Positions 9,331 through 17,406 of a DNA stretch of 64,000 bases are shown here, one piece after another. Origin of the DNA: an uncultured bacterium. Its GTDB lineage: Bacteria; Cyanobacteriota; Vampirovibrionia; Gastranaerophilales; Gastranaerophilaceae. Both the position numbers and the translations under genes were made by a program. Under the pieces are notes generated by a model. That model saw only the letters and a program-made list of their open reading frames with translations. It made no database searches and had not been told where the DNA came from. The stretch is from NCBI GenBank assembly GCA_949284985.1, contig CASDWY010000005.1:1-64000 (forward strand), in the 5' to 3' direction. The number at the start of each line of letters is the position of its first letter. Positions within the stretch are counted from its first letter, which is position 1.

Positions 9331-10737
9331 ATGAAAAAATTTCGTGGCTTATTAGCCTCATTCGGTGCAGTCTGTGTGATTAGCGGAGCAGCTTTTGCTG
9401 TAGAAGAGCAACAAAGCCAAGCATATTCACATCCAACAATGTTTGGCTCAGCATCCCAGCAAACAGTTTCAACAGACTCAACTTATATCGTAGGTGGAAA
9501 AATTTTAAAATCTGAAAACAGACTCGGTATTAAAAACAAAGAAAATGTTGTAGTTGCCTCATGGGCAAAAGATATTCTTGCTACAATTAAAGACAACACT
9601 TCAGCAAAAGTTTGGAATCCTAAAATGCCTATATTAAGATCAGAATTAGCTGTTGTGTTGGCAGAGGGGTTATCCATTAAATCAACTGCAGACTCAAAAT
9701 ACACAGATATTAATGATAATTATTGGGCAAAAGCCTGGATTGACAAAGCTTTAGCCGCAGGTGTTATGATTGGTTACCCTGATAATACTTTTAAACCCGA
9801 TCAACCAATTACCAAAGCAGAAGTCTTTGCAACTATTGCACAATTAATAGATGTACCAACAGACAAAAGCTTAATTATCCCTGAGTTCAAGGGTAATCAA
9901 ATAAAATATATCCCTACCTGGTCAATTGCAGCAACAAAAGAGGTTGTAGCATCTAAACTTCTTGATGATGTTCCAAACCCAAACAAAATTGCTAATGACG
10001 AGTACCTTTCAAAAGAACAAGTTGCTTTCTTAGTTGGCAGCTTGAGACAAAATTTTATATATAATTACAAAAACGGAGCTACTACAGAAGCTTATACTCC
10101 GACTTGCATAAGCATAAAATTGGATGAAAGATTAAGTGCAAGAACTTCTAATGTCGGTGAAAAATTTACTGCCACAACTACAGAAAATGTAACAATAGCA
10201 GGTCAGTCTTTTGCGGCAGGCTCTAAGGTAAAAGGTGAAGTTATAGAAGTTTCCAGACCAGGTCTAAAAAATCCGGGTTACATTAGAGTAAAATTTAATG
10301 AAATTACAAATGATGATTCTTCTTTAACATTCCCCAAAAATATCTCAGAAGCACAAGCAGATAAAATTAAAAATCCAAATTTTGCAGCAAGACTCATAGG
10401 TGCACCTTTCTCTGCTGCAGGTAGAATTGTTGGTGTTACTGGAAGAACTATTGGCTCAGGTGTTAATGTTGTAGGAAGCGATTTAGAACAATTTGGAGAT
10501 CAAATATCTAATACTTTCGTAAATACATTGTCGCTTCAACCTAAAGCAGGCTTAAGAAGTCTTGGAGGAAGTATAATTACTCTTGGAAAAGGTATTTTTG
10601 ATATTGGAAAACTTCTTGTTAGTGGTGTTTTTGGTGTAGTTTATGAAGTAACTGACGAAGTTAAATATCTTATAATCCCTAGTACCTCTAATAACTCAAG
10701 CCTAAATCCAGGTGAAGAACTTGTAATTGTATACTAA
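9331..10737 (+). CDS. S-layer homology (SLH) domain envelope protein
   Basis: A 468-aa exported protein with a signal peptide at about 1-23 (ending GAAFA). Two SLH-type units follow: one around ILRSELAVVLAEGLSI and one containing YTDINDNYWAKAWIDKALAAGVMIGYPDNTFKPDQPITKAEVFATIAQLI. The C-terminal half has a beta-rich segment (LDERLSARTSNVGEKFTA, then GEVIEVSRPG) and Gly-rich amphipathic stretches. SLH domains tether proteins to cell-wall polymers, and in the cyanobacterial lineage they also occur in outer-membrane proteins. No full porin barrel is evident. The ribosome site AAGGTGG is strong, and a terminator follows. Confidence 0.85.
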   Translation: MKKFRGLLASFGAVCVISGAAFAVEEQQSQAYSHPTMFGSASQQTVSTDSTYIVGGKILKSENRLGIKNKENVVVASWAKDILATIKDNTSAKVWNPKMPILRSELAVVLAEGLSIKSTADSKYTDINDNYWAKAWIDKALAAGVMIGYPDNTFKPDQPITKAEVFATIAQLIDVPTDKSLIIPEFKGNQIKYIPTWSIAATKEVVASKLLDDVPNPNKIANDEYLSKEQVAFLVGSLRQNFIYNYKNGATTEAYTPTCISIKLDERLSARTSNVGEKFTATTTENVTIAGQSFAAGSKVKGEVIEVSRPGLKNPGYIRVKFNEITNDDSSLTFPKNISEAQADKIKNPNFAARLIGAPFSAAGRIVGVTGRTIGSGVNVVGSDLEQFGDQISNTFVNTLSLQPKAGLRSLGGSIITLGKGIFDIGKLLVSGVFGVVYEVTDEVKYLIIPSTSNNSSLNPGEELVIVY

Positions 10738-10760
10738 AATTTAATACTTAATAAGGATAA

Positions 10761-10788
10761 ACGGAGAACGAATATCGTTCTCCGTTTT
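10761..10788 (+). terminator. intrinsic terminator after the SLH gene
   Basis: An 11-bp perfect stem (10761-10771 with 10775-10785), a 3-nt loop ATA and a TTTT tail. Confidence 0.9.
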
Positions 10789-10807
10789 CCTCTGCAAATA
10801 GGGGAAA

Positions 10808-11215
10808 CTAATTGCAATTCTTTTTTAAAAACATCGGGTCAACAGTCCAGATAGTTATACCATAGAGTGGTGTAATTTTTGAAATTTTACTTATATATTT
10901 TTCGTCTTTGCTTTTATTTTCAACTATAAGCACTATACCCGCCTTTTTCTTTAGCATATAACTATAATACAAACTTTGCCCTACAGCTTCGCTCCATTTA
11001 TTAGCAAAATCAAATTCAATAGCATATTCAGGTAAAACGCAATCTACTCTTGACTTGTCATCCAAGTATACTTCAGTTTGCCCACCCATTATACTGCACC
11101 ACTTTTCTTGATATACTCTTTCAGGATAAAGCCTAGTTGCCGCCAATGTATTTTCGCAAGAAAAACTTAAACATCCCCAAAAGATACACAAGAACAAATA
11201 ATGTTGAATTTTCAT
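10808..11215 (-). CDS. secreted protein with PD-(D/E)XK nuclease-like motif
   Basis: The start is placed at the ATG ending at 11215, because it begins a clean signal peptide (MKIQHYLFLCIFWGC...); an in-frame ATG 30 nt upstream would spoil it. The mature part of about 110 residues contains G-G-Q-T-E-V, RVDCVLPEYAIEFDFANKW and EAVGQSLYYS, then a strand GIVLIVEN. The order D, then E-x-D-x-x-x-K, then Q-S-x-x-Y is that of the PD-(D/E)XK restriction-endonuclease-like core, and similar small secreted proteins are known as uncharacterised. Nuclease activity is an inference. Four Cys residues suggest disulfides outside the cytoplasm. Confidence 0.6.
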   Translation of the reverse strand: MKIQHYLFLCIFWGCLSFSCENTLAATRLYPERVYQEKWCSIMGGQTEVYLDDKSRVDCVLPEYAIEFDFANKWSEAVGQSLYYSYMLKKKAGIVLIVENKSKDEKYISKISKITPLYGITIWTVDPMFLKKNCN

Positions 11216-11283
11216 AGTAATTATGCTATATAATTTTAGCTGCAAAATCTATTACCCAACTGGCTAATATTTTTAATCATATT

Positions 11284-11311
11284 TATTAAAAATAAAGGGG
11301 GACTTCCCCCC
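11284..11311 (-). terminator. intrinsic terminator of the LuxR-type HTH gene
   Basis: On the minus strand, GGGGG-AAGT-CCCCC (11297-11310) is followed by a T-rich tract (11284-11296). Confidence 0.7.
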
Positions 11312-11342
11312 TCTTGAAATCCTGTTTTAACAAATATTAAGC

Positions 11343-11558
11343 TTATCTTACTAAAAAATCCGGCTTGATTTCTATTAATGCCAAAATAAGTTCAAACTTG
11401 TTTTTTACTCTAAACTTTGCATATAATCGACTTAAATGCCACTGTAAAGTTCTGTAGGATATTCCAATGTGCTCCGCAAGAGTTTTTAAATTTGGTAATT
11501 CCTTAATTAAGTAAATAATCTCTTTTTCTCGTTCTGTTAAAATAATTTTTCTGTACAT
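11343..11558 (-). CDS. stand-alone LuxR/GerE-type HTH protein
   Basis: A 71-aa protein that is almost entirely a GerE-like DNA-binding domain: LTEREKEIIYLIKELPNLKTLAEHIGISYRTLQWHLSRLYAKFRVKNKFELILAL. The T-E-R-E start and the final R-V-x-N-K-x-E-L are family hallmarks. No receiver or sensor domain is attached. The Shine-Dalgarno AGGAAA precedes the ATG, and the gene has its own terminator. It is divergent from the S24 repressor gene, so the two may share a control region. Its target is unknown. Confidence 0.85.
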   Translation of the reverse strand: MYRKIILTEREKEIIYLIKELPNLKTLAEHIGISYRTLQWHLSRLYAKFRVKNKFELILALIEIKPDFLVR

Positions 11559-11650
11559 GTTTCCTCACTGTTGCCTAGTAATAATAAAAAAACAAAATTA
11601 TAAATTTTGTATATTTTGTTACAAAACCCTAAATCTGAATATTGTCATGC

Positions 11651-11702
11651 TATAATTAGATTGTAAACCAACTATTGCCATATGTCAATACATAGTTTAC
11701 AA
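11651..11702. promoter_or_regulatory. 42-bp imperfect dyad, probable operator, with adjacent TATAAT
   Basis: Positions 11661-11702 form a near-palindrome centred at 11681.5. The outer arms are TTGTAAAC and GTTTACAA, the inner arms TATTG and CAATA, and the core is CATATG. A TATAAT box lies at 11651-11656. It sits 40 bp before the S24 repressor ATG, in the divergent interval with the HTH gene, which suggests autoregulation. Confidence 0.6.
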
Positions 11703-11742
11703 AAAGTGAATGGGATGATACAAAAGTCAAGAAGGAAAAACT

Positions 11743-12384
11743 ATGCAGCTTATTGAAATTATTAGAGATGTAACAGGATTAACTCGGCAAAAAGTAAGTT
11801 ATCAGGATATCGCAAATGCTTTAGGTGTATCGCGTCAATACGCACACCAAATAAAAGACAAAGATGTTTCAGACGAACAACTAAAGAAAATTGAAGAATA
11901 CTTTAACGTTAACATTTCAGAATCAGATTACAAAAATACAGTCGGTTATGTAAATGATTGTGTTGCAATAGAACATATTCATATAAACCCAAGTTGCGGT
12001 CATGGAACAGCAGTTTATTATGATGCGGAGATTACACCTGTTAAACTTGGAACGCAGCTGATAAGAGATATTTTAAAAGTAACATCCCCGGCAAATTTAA
12101 AAATATTCAAAGCTTCAGGAGATAGCATGGCGCCAACTATTGAAGATGGTGATATTTTACTGGTTGACGTGGGCAGAACAGATTTCAACAATGGCGGTAT
12201 ATTTTTATTAACTATCAATAACGAATGGTTTATAAAACGACTTAGATTAAGAATTAGCGGTGAACTTGAAATAATTTCAGAAAATTCTGCAAAATATGGA
12301 GCACCTGAAGTTCTACATCCGTATGATGAGGTAGAACTTGTTGTAAAAGGACGAGTTATTAAAAACCTAAGCAGAGGTCTATAG
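11743..12384 (+). CDS. S24 (LexA/CI-like) transcriptional repressor
   Basis: A 213-aa protein. The N-terminal HTH (about 18-40) includes SYQDIANALGVSRQYAHQI. The C-terminal S24 peptidase domain (about 85-210) has KASGDSMAPTIEDGDILLVD with the catalytic Ser at about 128 and the general-base Lys in WFIKRLRL at about 165. Such CI-type regulators act as dimers and in many cases self-cleave on RecA signals. The strand before the catalytic domain has CGHGTA rather than the usual Ala-Gly cleavage site, so self-cleavage is uncertain. AAGGA precedes the ATG. No phage genes are nearby. Confidence 0.88.
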   Translation: MQLIEIIRDVTGLTRQKVSYQDIANALGVSRQYAHQIKDKDVSDEQLKKIEEYFNVNISESDYKNTVGYVNDCVAIEHIHINPSCGHGTAVYYDAEITPVKLGTQLIRDILKVTSPANLKIFKASGDSMAPTIEDGDILLVDVGRTDFNNGGIFLLTINNEWFIKRLRLRISGELEIISENSAKYGAPEVLHPYDEVELVVKGRVIKNLSRGL

Positions 12385-12385
12385 C

Positions 12386-12988
12386 TTATTTATTAGCTTG
12401 TTTTAATGCAGCACTGAGAACGAGATTCTTTATTTTTTCGTTTTTAGATTTAACTGCTTTTATAATTGCATCGTCATCTATAACCGCACCTGAGTTTATA
12501 AGCAACTCAGCAATATCGTATTGTTTTTTTGCCAAAGCAGCGTATATTGGTGTTACACCATCGCACATACTGTTTACGTTTGCATTATTATCTACAAGAA
12601 CTTTTGCACAGTCATAACACTTTTTGTTGATTGAAAAAACAAGAGGAGTTACGCCTATAACTTTCAATTCAGGATTCGCACCATTTTTAAGCAAAGCTTC
12701 TAATGAATCAGAACGTTTTGAGCCGATTGCCAACATTACAGGTGTCAGTTTCATTTGAGTTGTATCAGGATTCATTCCGGACTTTATGTATGCTTCAATA
12801 AGCTTTGTATCCCCCTCATATACAGCATTCATAAAATTTGTTTTCGTATATTTTTGCACAACTATAACTTGTTGACGATAGTATTCAGAAGTTTTATCAA
12901 CATTTTTATCTGTTATTTCATCAGCATAAGCTATATTTAGCGACATAATTGCAAAGCATAAAAATACAATTGACAATATTTTTTTCAT
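12386..12988 (-). CDS. secreted ankyrin-repeat protein
   Basis: A 200-aa protein with signal peptide MKKILSIVFLCFAIMSLNIAYA (about 1-22) and four to five ankyrin repeats from about residue 55: GDTKLIEAYIKSGMNPDTTQ, LTPVMLAIGSKRSDSLEALL, VTPLVFSINKKCYDCAKVLV and VTPIYAALAKKQYDIAELLI. It probably mediates protein-protein contacts in the periplasm or at the surface. A good Shine-Dalgarno (GAGGAG) is present. The stop codon is 1 nt from the S24 gene stop (convergent). No partner can be named. Confidence 0.88.
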   Translation of the reverse strand: MKKILSIVFLCFAIMSLNIAYADEITDKNVDKTSEYYRQQVIVVQKYTKTNFMNAVYEGDTKLIEAYIKSGMNPDTTQMKLTPVMLAIGSKRSDSLEALLKNGANPELKVIGVTPLVFSINKKCYDCAKVLVDNNANVNSMCDGVTPIYAALAKKQYDIAELLINSGAVIDDDAIIKAVKSKNEKIKNLVLSAALKQANK

Positions 12989-13135
12989 GTAAAAATCTCC
13001 TCATACAATATTATAAATTTATTTTAGCAACAATTTTCAAAGAAAGCAAAATTTAAGGAAAATTTAAACTTTACGCAAGTGCAGTCAAGAAAAATTTTTA
13101 ATTAAAATTTTGGGATACACGAAAAATGATTCAAG

Positions 13136-13843
13136 CTAACTAATTGATTTATATAATTCAAAAGCTCTAATTACTTTAGAATTATTTTGAATTTGATAAA
13201 TTTTTACTAACGCCCATTCGGAGACAGAATCCAATTCTTCTTTTTTAATATAACCGGCGTCATAAGAAGATCTAAGAGCTTTATCAATAATATTGTACAA
13301 TTTACGCAGAGTACGATTATCCATTCTGTGGATTGGTCGTGAAAAATAATCCGCCAGACCTCCTGAATTATCTTCAAGCGTTTTGTATAATTTTTCAAGA
13401 ACAGTTTTGACGTCAGAGAGCTCATGCTCCAAAAATGATGCGACTTGATTTTTTGTTCCATGTCTGTATACATATGTTTTAACTTTGTCGATATCACTGG
13501 TTCTTTGAGCGTCTTTAAGACTAAACTCATTTTTTATTATAGATTCAATATATTTATTTACTTCTTTTTGCTCAATACCTAAAGACTTTGCCAACAAAAT
13601 TTTATCACCTTTTTTAGTAAAAGAATTTTTTATTGGTCTAAATCTGATTAAAGGTCTATGCTTCATCAATTCTTTGAACTCCGTCAGAGTAATTTCTTGT
13701 TTCAGAGTATCATTTACAAGAGAAGAATTATTTTTTATAAATTCAGCTTTTTGTTTATTTGTAAGTTGATTAGATTCCAAAATTTTGTAAAGCTGGATAG
13801 AATCTAGATTATAAATTCCATTAATTGCAGAAATGTTATTCAT
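13136..13843 (-). CDS. conserved-looking hypothetical protein behind tRNA-Leu
   Basis: A 235-aa, largely helical, charged protein with no signal peptide or membrane segment and no domain I recognise. Segments that look structured are LYKILESNQLTNKQKAEFI, LAKSLGIEQKEVNKYIESI and HRMDNRTLRKLYNIIDKAL. The start lies only 26 nt downstream of the 3' end of tRNA-Leu on the same strand. No clear promoter, terminator or Shine-Dalgarno lies between, so it may be read through from the tRNA gene. Codon use resembles its neighbours. Confidence 0.7.
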   Translation of the reverse strand: MNNISAINGIYNLDSIQLYKILESNQLTNKQKAEFIKNNSSLVNDTLKQEITLTEFKELMKHRPLIRFRPIKNSFTKKGDKILLAKSLGIEQKEVNKYIESIIKNEFSLKDAQRTSDIDKVKTYVYRHGTKNQVASFLEHELSDVKTVLEKLYKTLEDNSGGLADYFSRPIHRMDNRTLRKLYNIIDKALRSSYDAGYIKKEELDSVSEWALVKIYQIQNNSKVIRAFELYKSIS

Positions 13844-13869
13844 ACTACCAAATTAATTTTTAGTTTGAG

Positions 13870-13954
13870 TGGTGGGCCCGGAGAGACTCGAACTCTCACA
13901 GATTGCTCCGCTAGATCCTAAGTCTAGTGCGTCTACCAATTTCGCCACAGGCCC
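13870..13954 (-). tRNA. tRNA-Leu (anticodon TAG)
   Basis: On the minus strand: acceptor GGGCCTG/CGGGCCC, class II variable arm, anticodon stem CTAGA/TCTAG with loop CTTAGGA, T loop AGTTCGAGTCT, and CCA encoded at 13872-13870. Confidence 0.95.
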
Positions 13955-14005
13955 TTTTGTCATGCGTAAAATTTGTAGTTCTGTATCAATAACTTACCCT
14001 AAACC

Positions 14006-14638
14006 TTAAATTGCGTCAAGTATTAGTTTTAAATCTTTTTTATCTATTATTATATTGGCGGCTTTTTTCAATATAGGTTTGGCGCAAAAGGCTATTTTTG
14101 TTGAAGCATGTTTAAACATACTGATATCGTTTGCTCCATCTCCGACAGTGAGTGTTTCAGCAGGTGTAATATTTAAAAGTGTTTGAAGTTTTTTTATTAT
14201 TTCTCCTTTGCTTTCACCAAACATCATTTCTCCGCCTACCAACCCTGTTAAAAGTCCGTTTTTAACGTGCAAAATATTTGAAAATTCTGCGTCTATGCCA
14301 AGGTTGTTACATATTGGGATTGTTGCGTTTTTAAATCCGCCTGAAAGACATACCACTATGTAACCTCGTTTTTTTAGCTCAGAAATTGTTGTTTTGGCTC
14401 CTGGAGTTAATGGGAGATTTCTGCAAATTTCATTTACCCTTTCAAGCCTCATTCCTTTTAGCAGGCTTATTCTTGTTGTTAGGCTTTCAAAAAAATCTAA
14501 TTCGCCTCTCATTGCTTTGTCTGTTATAGCTTTTACTTTTTCTACTATTCCAAAATCTTTTGCTAAAAATTCTATCGTTTCCCCATCCATTAGGGTTGAA
14601 TCAAAGTCAAATACTGCAAGTTTTAATTGATTGTTCAT
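14006..14638 (-). CDS. serB: phosphoserine phosphatase-like HAD hydrolase
   Basis: A 210-aa HAD protein. Motif I is VFDFDSTLMDGETIEF with nucleophile and acid/base Asp at about 10 and 12, and the adjacent E-x-x-x typical of SerB. Motif II is VCLSGGF, the conserved Lys lies in GESKGEIIKKL, and motif III is TVGDGANDISMF. It would release serine from phosphoserine, feeding cysteine and glycine synthesis. The ATG directly abuts the stop of the upstream secreted-protein gene, so the two are co-transcribed. Confidence 0.88.
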   Translation of the reverse strand: MNNQLKLAVFDFDSTLMDGETIEFLAKDFGIVEKVKAITDKAMRGELDFFESLTTRISLLKGMRLERVNEICRNLPLTPGAKTTISELKKRGYIVVCLSGGFKNATIPICNNLGIDAEFSNILHVKNGLLTGLVGGEMMFGESKGEIIKKLQTLLNITPAETLTVGDGANDISMFKHASTKIAFCAKPILKKAANIIIDKKDLKLILDAI

Positions 14639-15214
14639 TTATTTTGTCCAAGTTTCGGCAACAAGATTATAATCTAAGCAACCGTATACTATTTTTGCTT
14701 TTAGGTCATTTTCTATATAAATTATTTTAGCATAATTTATTGTTTCTGCGTTATAGTCATTTTGGGTTTCCTTTGCCGGGATTTTTCCGATTAGACTACT
14801 ACCTTGATAAAAATTTATAAAGAATTTTCCTTCTTTCGTTTTTGCTGCCAGTACACGATAAAAGCCTGGTGTAATTACTTCATTTTTTACAAAAATTGTT
14901 TTAGGAACGAGCAGTGTTGGATAATTTTCGGCTAATTTTCGTAAAGTTGTTAGATTAGTTTCGTTAATATTATTTGGGTTTATGGCTTCTCCAACCTTTT
15001 TCTTAAATTTTTTTTCTTGTTTTTCTTTTGATTTTTTTGTTCTTTGTTCTATAATTTTTTCGAATTGTTCGTCTGTAATAATTTTTTGCCCATCCCAAGC
15101 GTCTTGCATTTTTCCAATATCGCTCCACTCATCAGAGCTGCCTGAATCATCTGCAGCTAAGGCAGAGGTGCATATAAGAAAACTAGTAAAAAGTATTAAA
15201 AAAAGTTTTTTCAT
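14639..15214 (-). CDS. secreted hypothetical protein upstream of serB
   Basis: A 191-aa protein with a signal peptide at about 1-20 (ending ALAA), an acidic stretch, a Lys/Glu-rich helix (KSKEKQEKKFKKK) and a C-terminal domain of about 100 residues. That domain contains TIFVKNEVITPGFYRVLAA and INFYQGSSLIGKIPAKE. I do not recognise a family. It is the first gene of a unit with serB. No Shine-Dalgarno is visible; the -10 box TAAAAT ends 6 nt before the ATG, so a leaderless mRNA is predicted. Confidence 0.75.
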   Translation of the reverse strand: MKKLFLILFTSFLICTSALAADDSGSSDEWSDIGKMQDAWDGQKIITDEQFEKIIEQRTKKSKEKQEKKFKKKVGEAINPNNINETNLTTLRKLAENYPTLLVPKTIFVKNEVITPGFYRVLAAKTKEGKFFINFYQGSSLIGKIPAKETQNDYNAETINYAKIIYIENDLKAKIVYGCLDYNLVAETWTK

Positions 15215-15220
15215 ATTATT

Positions 15221-15248
15221 ATTTTAATAATTTACAGTAGAAAGTAAA
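15221..15248 (-). promoter_or_regulatory. promoter of the secreted-protein/serB unit, predicted leaderless
   Basis: On the minus strand: TTTACT (15248-15243), a 16-nt spacer, TAAAAT (15226-15221), then 6 nt to the ATG. No Shine-Dalgarno is present. It is divergent from another promoter of the same type at 15302-15330. Confidence 0.6.
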
Positions 15249-15301
15249 CCTCTGTTTAATTGAGAAAGATTAAATAAGCCTGTTATTATTTCTTAGTATA
15301 A

Positions 15302-15330
15302 TTGGCAAAACTTTCTTATTAATATAAAAT
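15302..15330 (+). promoter_or_regulatory. promoter of the dppB-like gene, predicted leaderless
   Basis: TTGGCA at 15302-15307, a 17-nt spacer and TAAAAT at 15325-15330, then CAATTT and the ATG at 15337. No Shine-Dalgarno. Confidence 0.65.
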
Positions 15331-15336
15331 CAATTT

Positions 15337-16305
15337 ATGAGTTTAGTTACATATATTTTCAAAAGATTATTGCAAACAATTCCACTATTAGTAATAGTGT
15401 CATTGATAAGCTTTTTTTTAATAAGACTTAGCCCTGTGGATCCTTTAGCAGAAATAAGGCTTAATCCGTCTATCTCTCAAGAGACACTAGATGCAGAAAT
15501 AAAGCGTTTAGGGCTGGACAAGCCTATAATTGTTCAATATTTTAAATGGGGTAAAAGCTTTATAACGGGTGATTTGGGTGTAAGTGTTACGGGCGAAAAA
15601 GTTTCTGATCGTTTAAAAGAACGTATTCCAAACACATTATTACTTGCAGGTGTTGTTATTTTGCTTACTTGGCTGGTTGGTATACCGTTGGGAATTGTGG
15701 CGGCTTTAAATTGGAAAAAGCCCATAGACAGGATACTAACAGTTTTTTCAAGTATTGGTATGGCTATTCCGTCGTTTTTCTTTGCATTATTATTATTAAT
15801 TTTTGCGGTTAAAACGAGTTGGTTTCCTACCGGAGGGTTGACTTCTTTTAATTTTTCGGGTTTATCAATAGGGGGAAAAATAGCGGATATTATATGGCAC
15901 CTTGTTTTACCGGTTACGGTTTTATTTACACTTTCACTTTCTGGACTTCAGAGACAAATGAGGGGAAATTTGCTTGATGTTTTGGGTGCTGATTATGTTA
16001 AGTTTGCAAGAGCCAAGGGACTTTCTGAGACAAAAGTCGTGTATAAACATGCTCTTAGAAACGCTATAAATCCAATGATAACACTTTTGGGCTTTGAGTT
16101 TTCTTCTTTGTTAAGCGGTGCAGCTTTGACAGAATTTGTTTTTCAATATCCTGGTTTAGGAAGGTTAATATTAGAAGCGGTTTTAAAGTCTGATATTAAT
16201 CTTGTTATGGCTTCGCTTATGATGGGGACTATAATGTTGATATTGGGTAATTTAATTGCAGATATTCTTCTTAAAATGGTAGATCCTAGAGTGAGGATAG
16301 GCTGA
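15337..16305 (+). CDS. dppB: oligopeptide/dipeptide ABC transporter permease (DppB/OppB type)
   Basis: A 322-aa inner-membrane protein with about six TM helices. The N terminus MSLVTYIFKRLLQTIPLLV is typical of DppB. The cytoplasmic EAA loop (GADYVKFARAKGLSETKVVYKHALRNA) docks the ATPase. It imports peptides or, in some members, nickel; the substrate is not readable here. The last codon overlaps the start of the DppC-type gene. No ATPase or binding-protein gene follows, so those must be encoded elsewhere. Confidence 0.92.
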   Translation: MSLVTYIFKRLLQTIPLLVIVSLISFFLIRLSPVDPLAEIRLNPSISQETLDAEIKRLGLDKPIIVQYFKWGKSFITGDLGVSVTGEKVSDRLKERIPNTLLLAGVVILLTWLVGIPLGIVAALNWKKPIDRILTVFSSIGMAIPSFFFALLLLIFAVKTSWFPTGGLTSFNFSGLSIGGKIADIIWHLVLPVTVLFTLSLSGLQRQMRGNLLDVLGADYVKFARAKGLSETKVVYKHALRNAINPMITLLGFEFSSLLSGAALTEFVFQYPGLGRLILEAVLKSDINLVMASLMMGTIMLILGNLIADILLKMVDPRVRIG

Positions 16306-17399
16306 TGAAAGAAGATTCTTTGTCTGTATTCTCTTTTAAGGAAATATTAAAGCAGCTTTTTAGAGATAAGTTTGCCTCTATAGCTTTTATAATTTTAATT
16401 TTATTTTATTTGTGTATAGCATTAGCTGAATTTATTGCCCCTTATTCAAAAGAATTTTCGGATAGGAGTAAATCTTATGCGCCACCTAGTAAAATATTTA
16501 CAATTGATGAGCATGGAAAGTTCTCGAGACCATATACATATAATTATGTGAGAGAATTCGATGAAGATACTTTTGATGTCGTTTATAAGTTAGATAGAAC
16601 AAAAAAATATTATATTAAACTATTTAATAAAGCTGAACCATATAAATTATTTGGTATAATACCGACCACAAGACATTTGTTTGGTGTGGAGCCTGGTGGG
16701 TCTTTATTTATTATTGGTACTGATATAAATGGTAGGGATAATTTTTCAAGAGTGCTTTATGGCGGTAGGATATCACTTACTATAGGCTTTCTTGCTTTAT
16801 TTATTTCTTTTCCTTTGGGGATGCTCTATGGTGGGTTGTCAGGATATTTAGGCGGTATTGCGGATAACTTTATGATGAGATTAGCTGAGGCAATTATGTC
16901 TATTCCAAGTTTTTACTTGTTAATTATTCTTGCAGCGATTTTGCCCTCTGGGATGACAAGTATTCAAAGATTTACATTGATAATAGTAATTTTAGCACTT
17001 ATAGGCTGGGCCGGGTTTGCCAGAGTTATAAGAGGAATGGTTTTGTCTATCAAAACACAAGATTTTGTTAAGGCCGCTGAATCTTATGGTGCATCAAAAT
17101 TAAGGATTATAACAAAACATATTTTGCCACAAACTATAAGTTATGTAATAGTAGCAATAACGTTAAGCGTGCCTTCATATATATTGGCAGAATCAGGGTT
17201 GAGTTTTTTAGGACTTGGAATACAACAGCCGGATGCTAGTTGGGGAAATATGCTTAAAGAAGCACAGGAGTATATAAATATAGTTTCAAGACCTTGGCTT
17301 TTGACTCCGGGATTTTTAATTTTTATTGCAGTCTTATCATTTAACTTAATTGGTGATACAATAAGAGATGTGTTAGATCCAAAAAGTAAGGTGAGATAG
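16305..17399 (+). CDS. dppC: oligopeptide/dipeptide ABC transporter permease (DppC/OppC type)
   Basis: A 364-aa inner-membrane protein partnering the previous permease. It has the DppC-type N-terminal TM followed by a long extracytoplasmic segment (about 45-130, containing HLFGVEPGGSLFIIGTDINGRDNFSR). Five more TMs follow, with the EAA loop KAAESYGASKLRIITKHILP and the ending AESGLSFLGLGIQQPDASWG. The extracytoplasmic segment is longer than in classical DppC (about 300 aa). The gene is followed 7 nt later by the mgtC-like gene. Confidence 0.92.
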   Translation: MKEDSLSVFSFKEILKQLFRDKFASIAFIILILFYLCIALAEFIAPYSKEFSDRSKSYAPPSKIFTIDEHGKFSRPYTYNYVREFDEDTFDVVYKLDRTKKYYIKLFNKAEPYKLFGIIPTTRHLFGVEPGGSLFIIGTDINGRDNFSRVLYGGRISLTIGFLALFISFPLGMLYGGLSGYLGGIADNFMMRLAEAIMSIPSFYLLIILAAILPSGMTSIQRFTLIIVILALIGWAGFARVIRGMVLSIKTQDFVKAAESYGASKLRIITKHILPQTISYVIVAITLSVPSYILAESGLSFLGLGIQQPDASWGNMLKEAQEYINIVSRPWLLTPGFLIFIAVLSFNLIGDTIRDVLDPKSKVR

Positions 17400-17406
17400 G
17401 AAAAAT

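Noticed and set aside
11743-12384. S24 repressor as a remnant prophage regulator
   Set aside because: No integrase, structural or lysis genes and no att-like repeats nearby.
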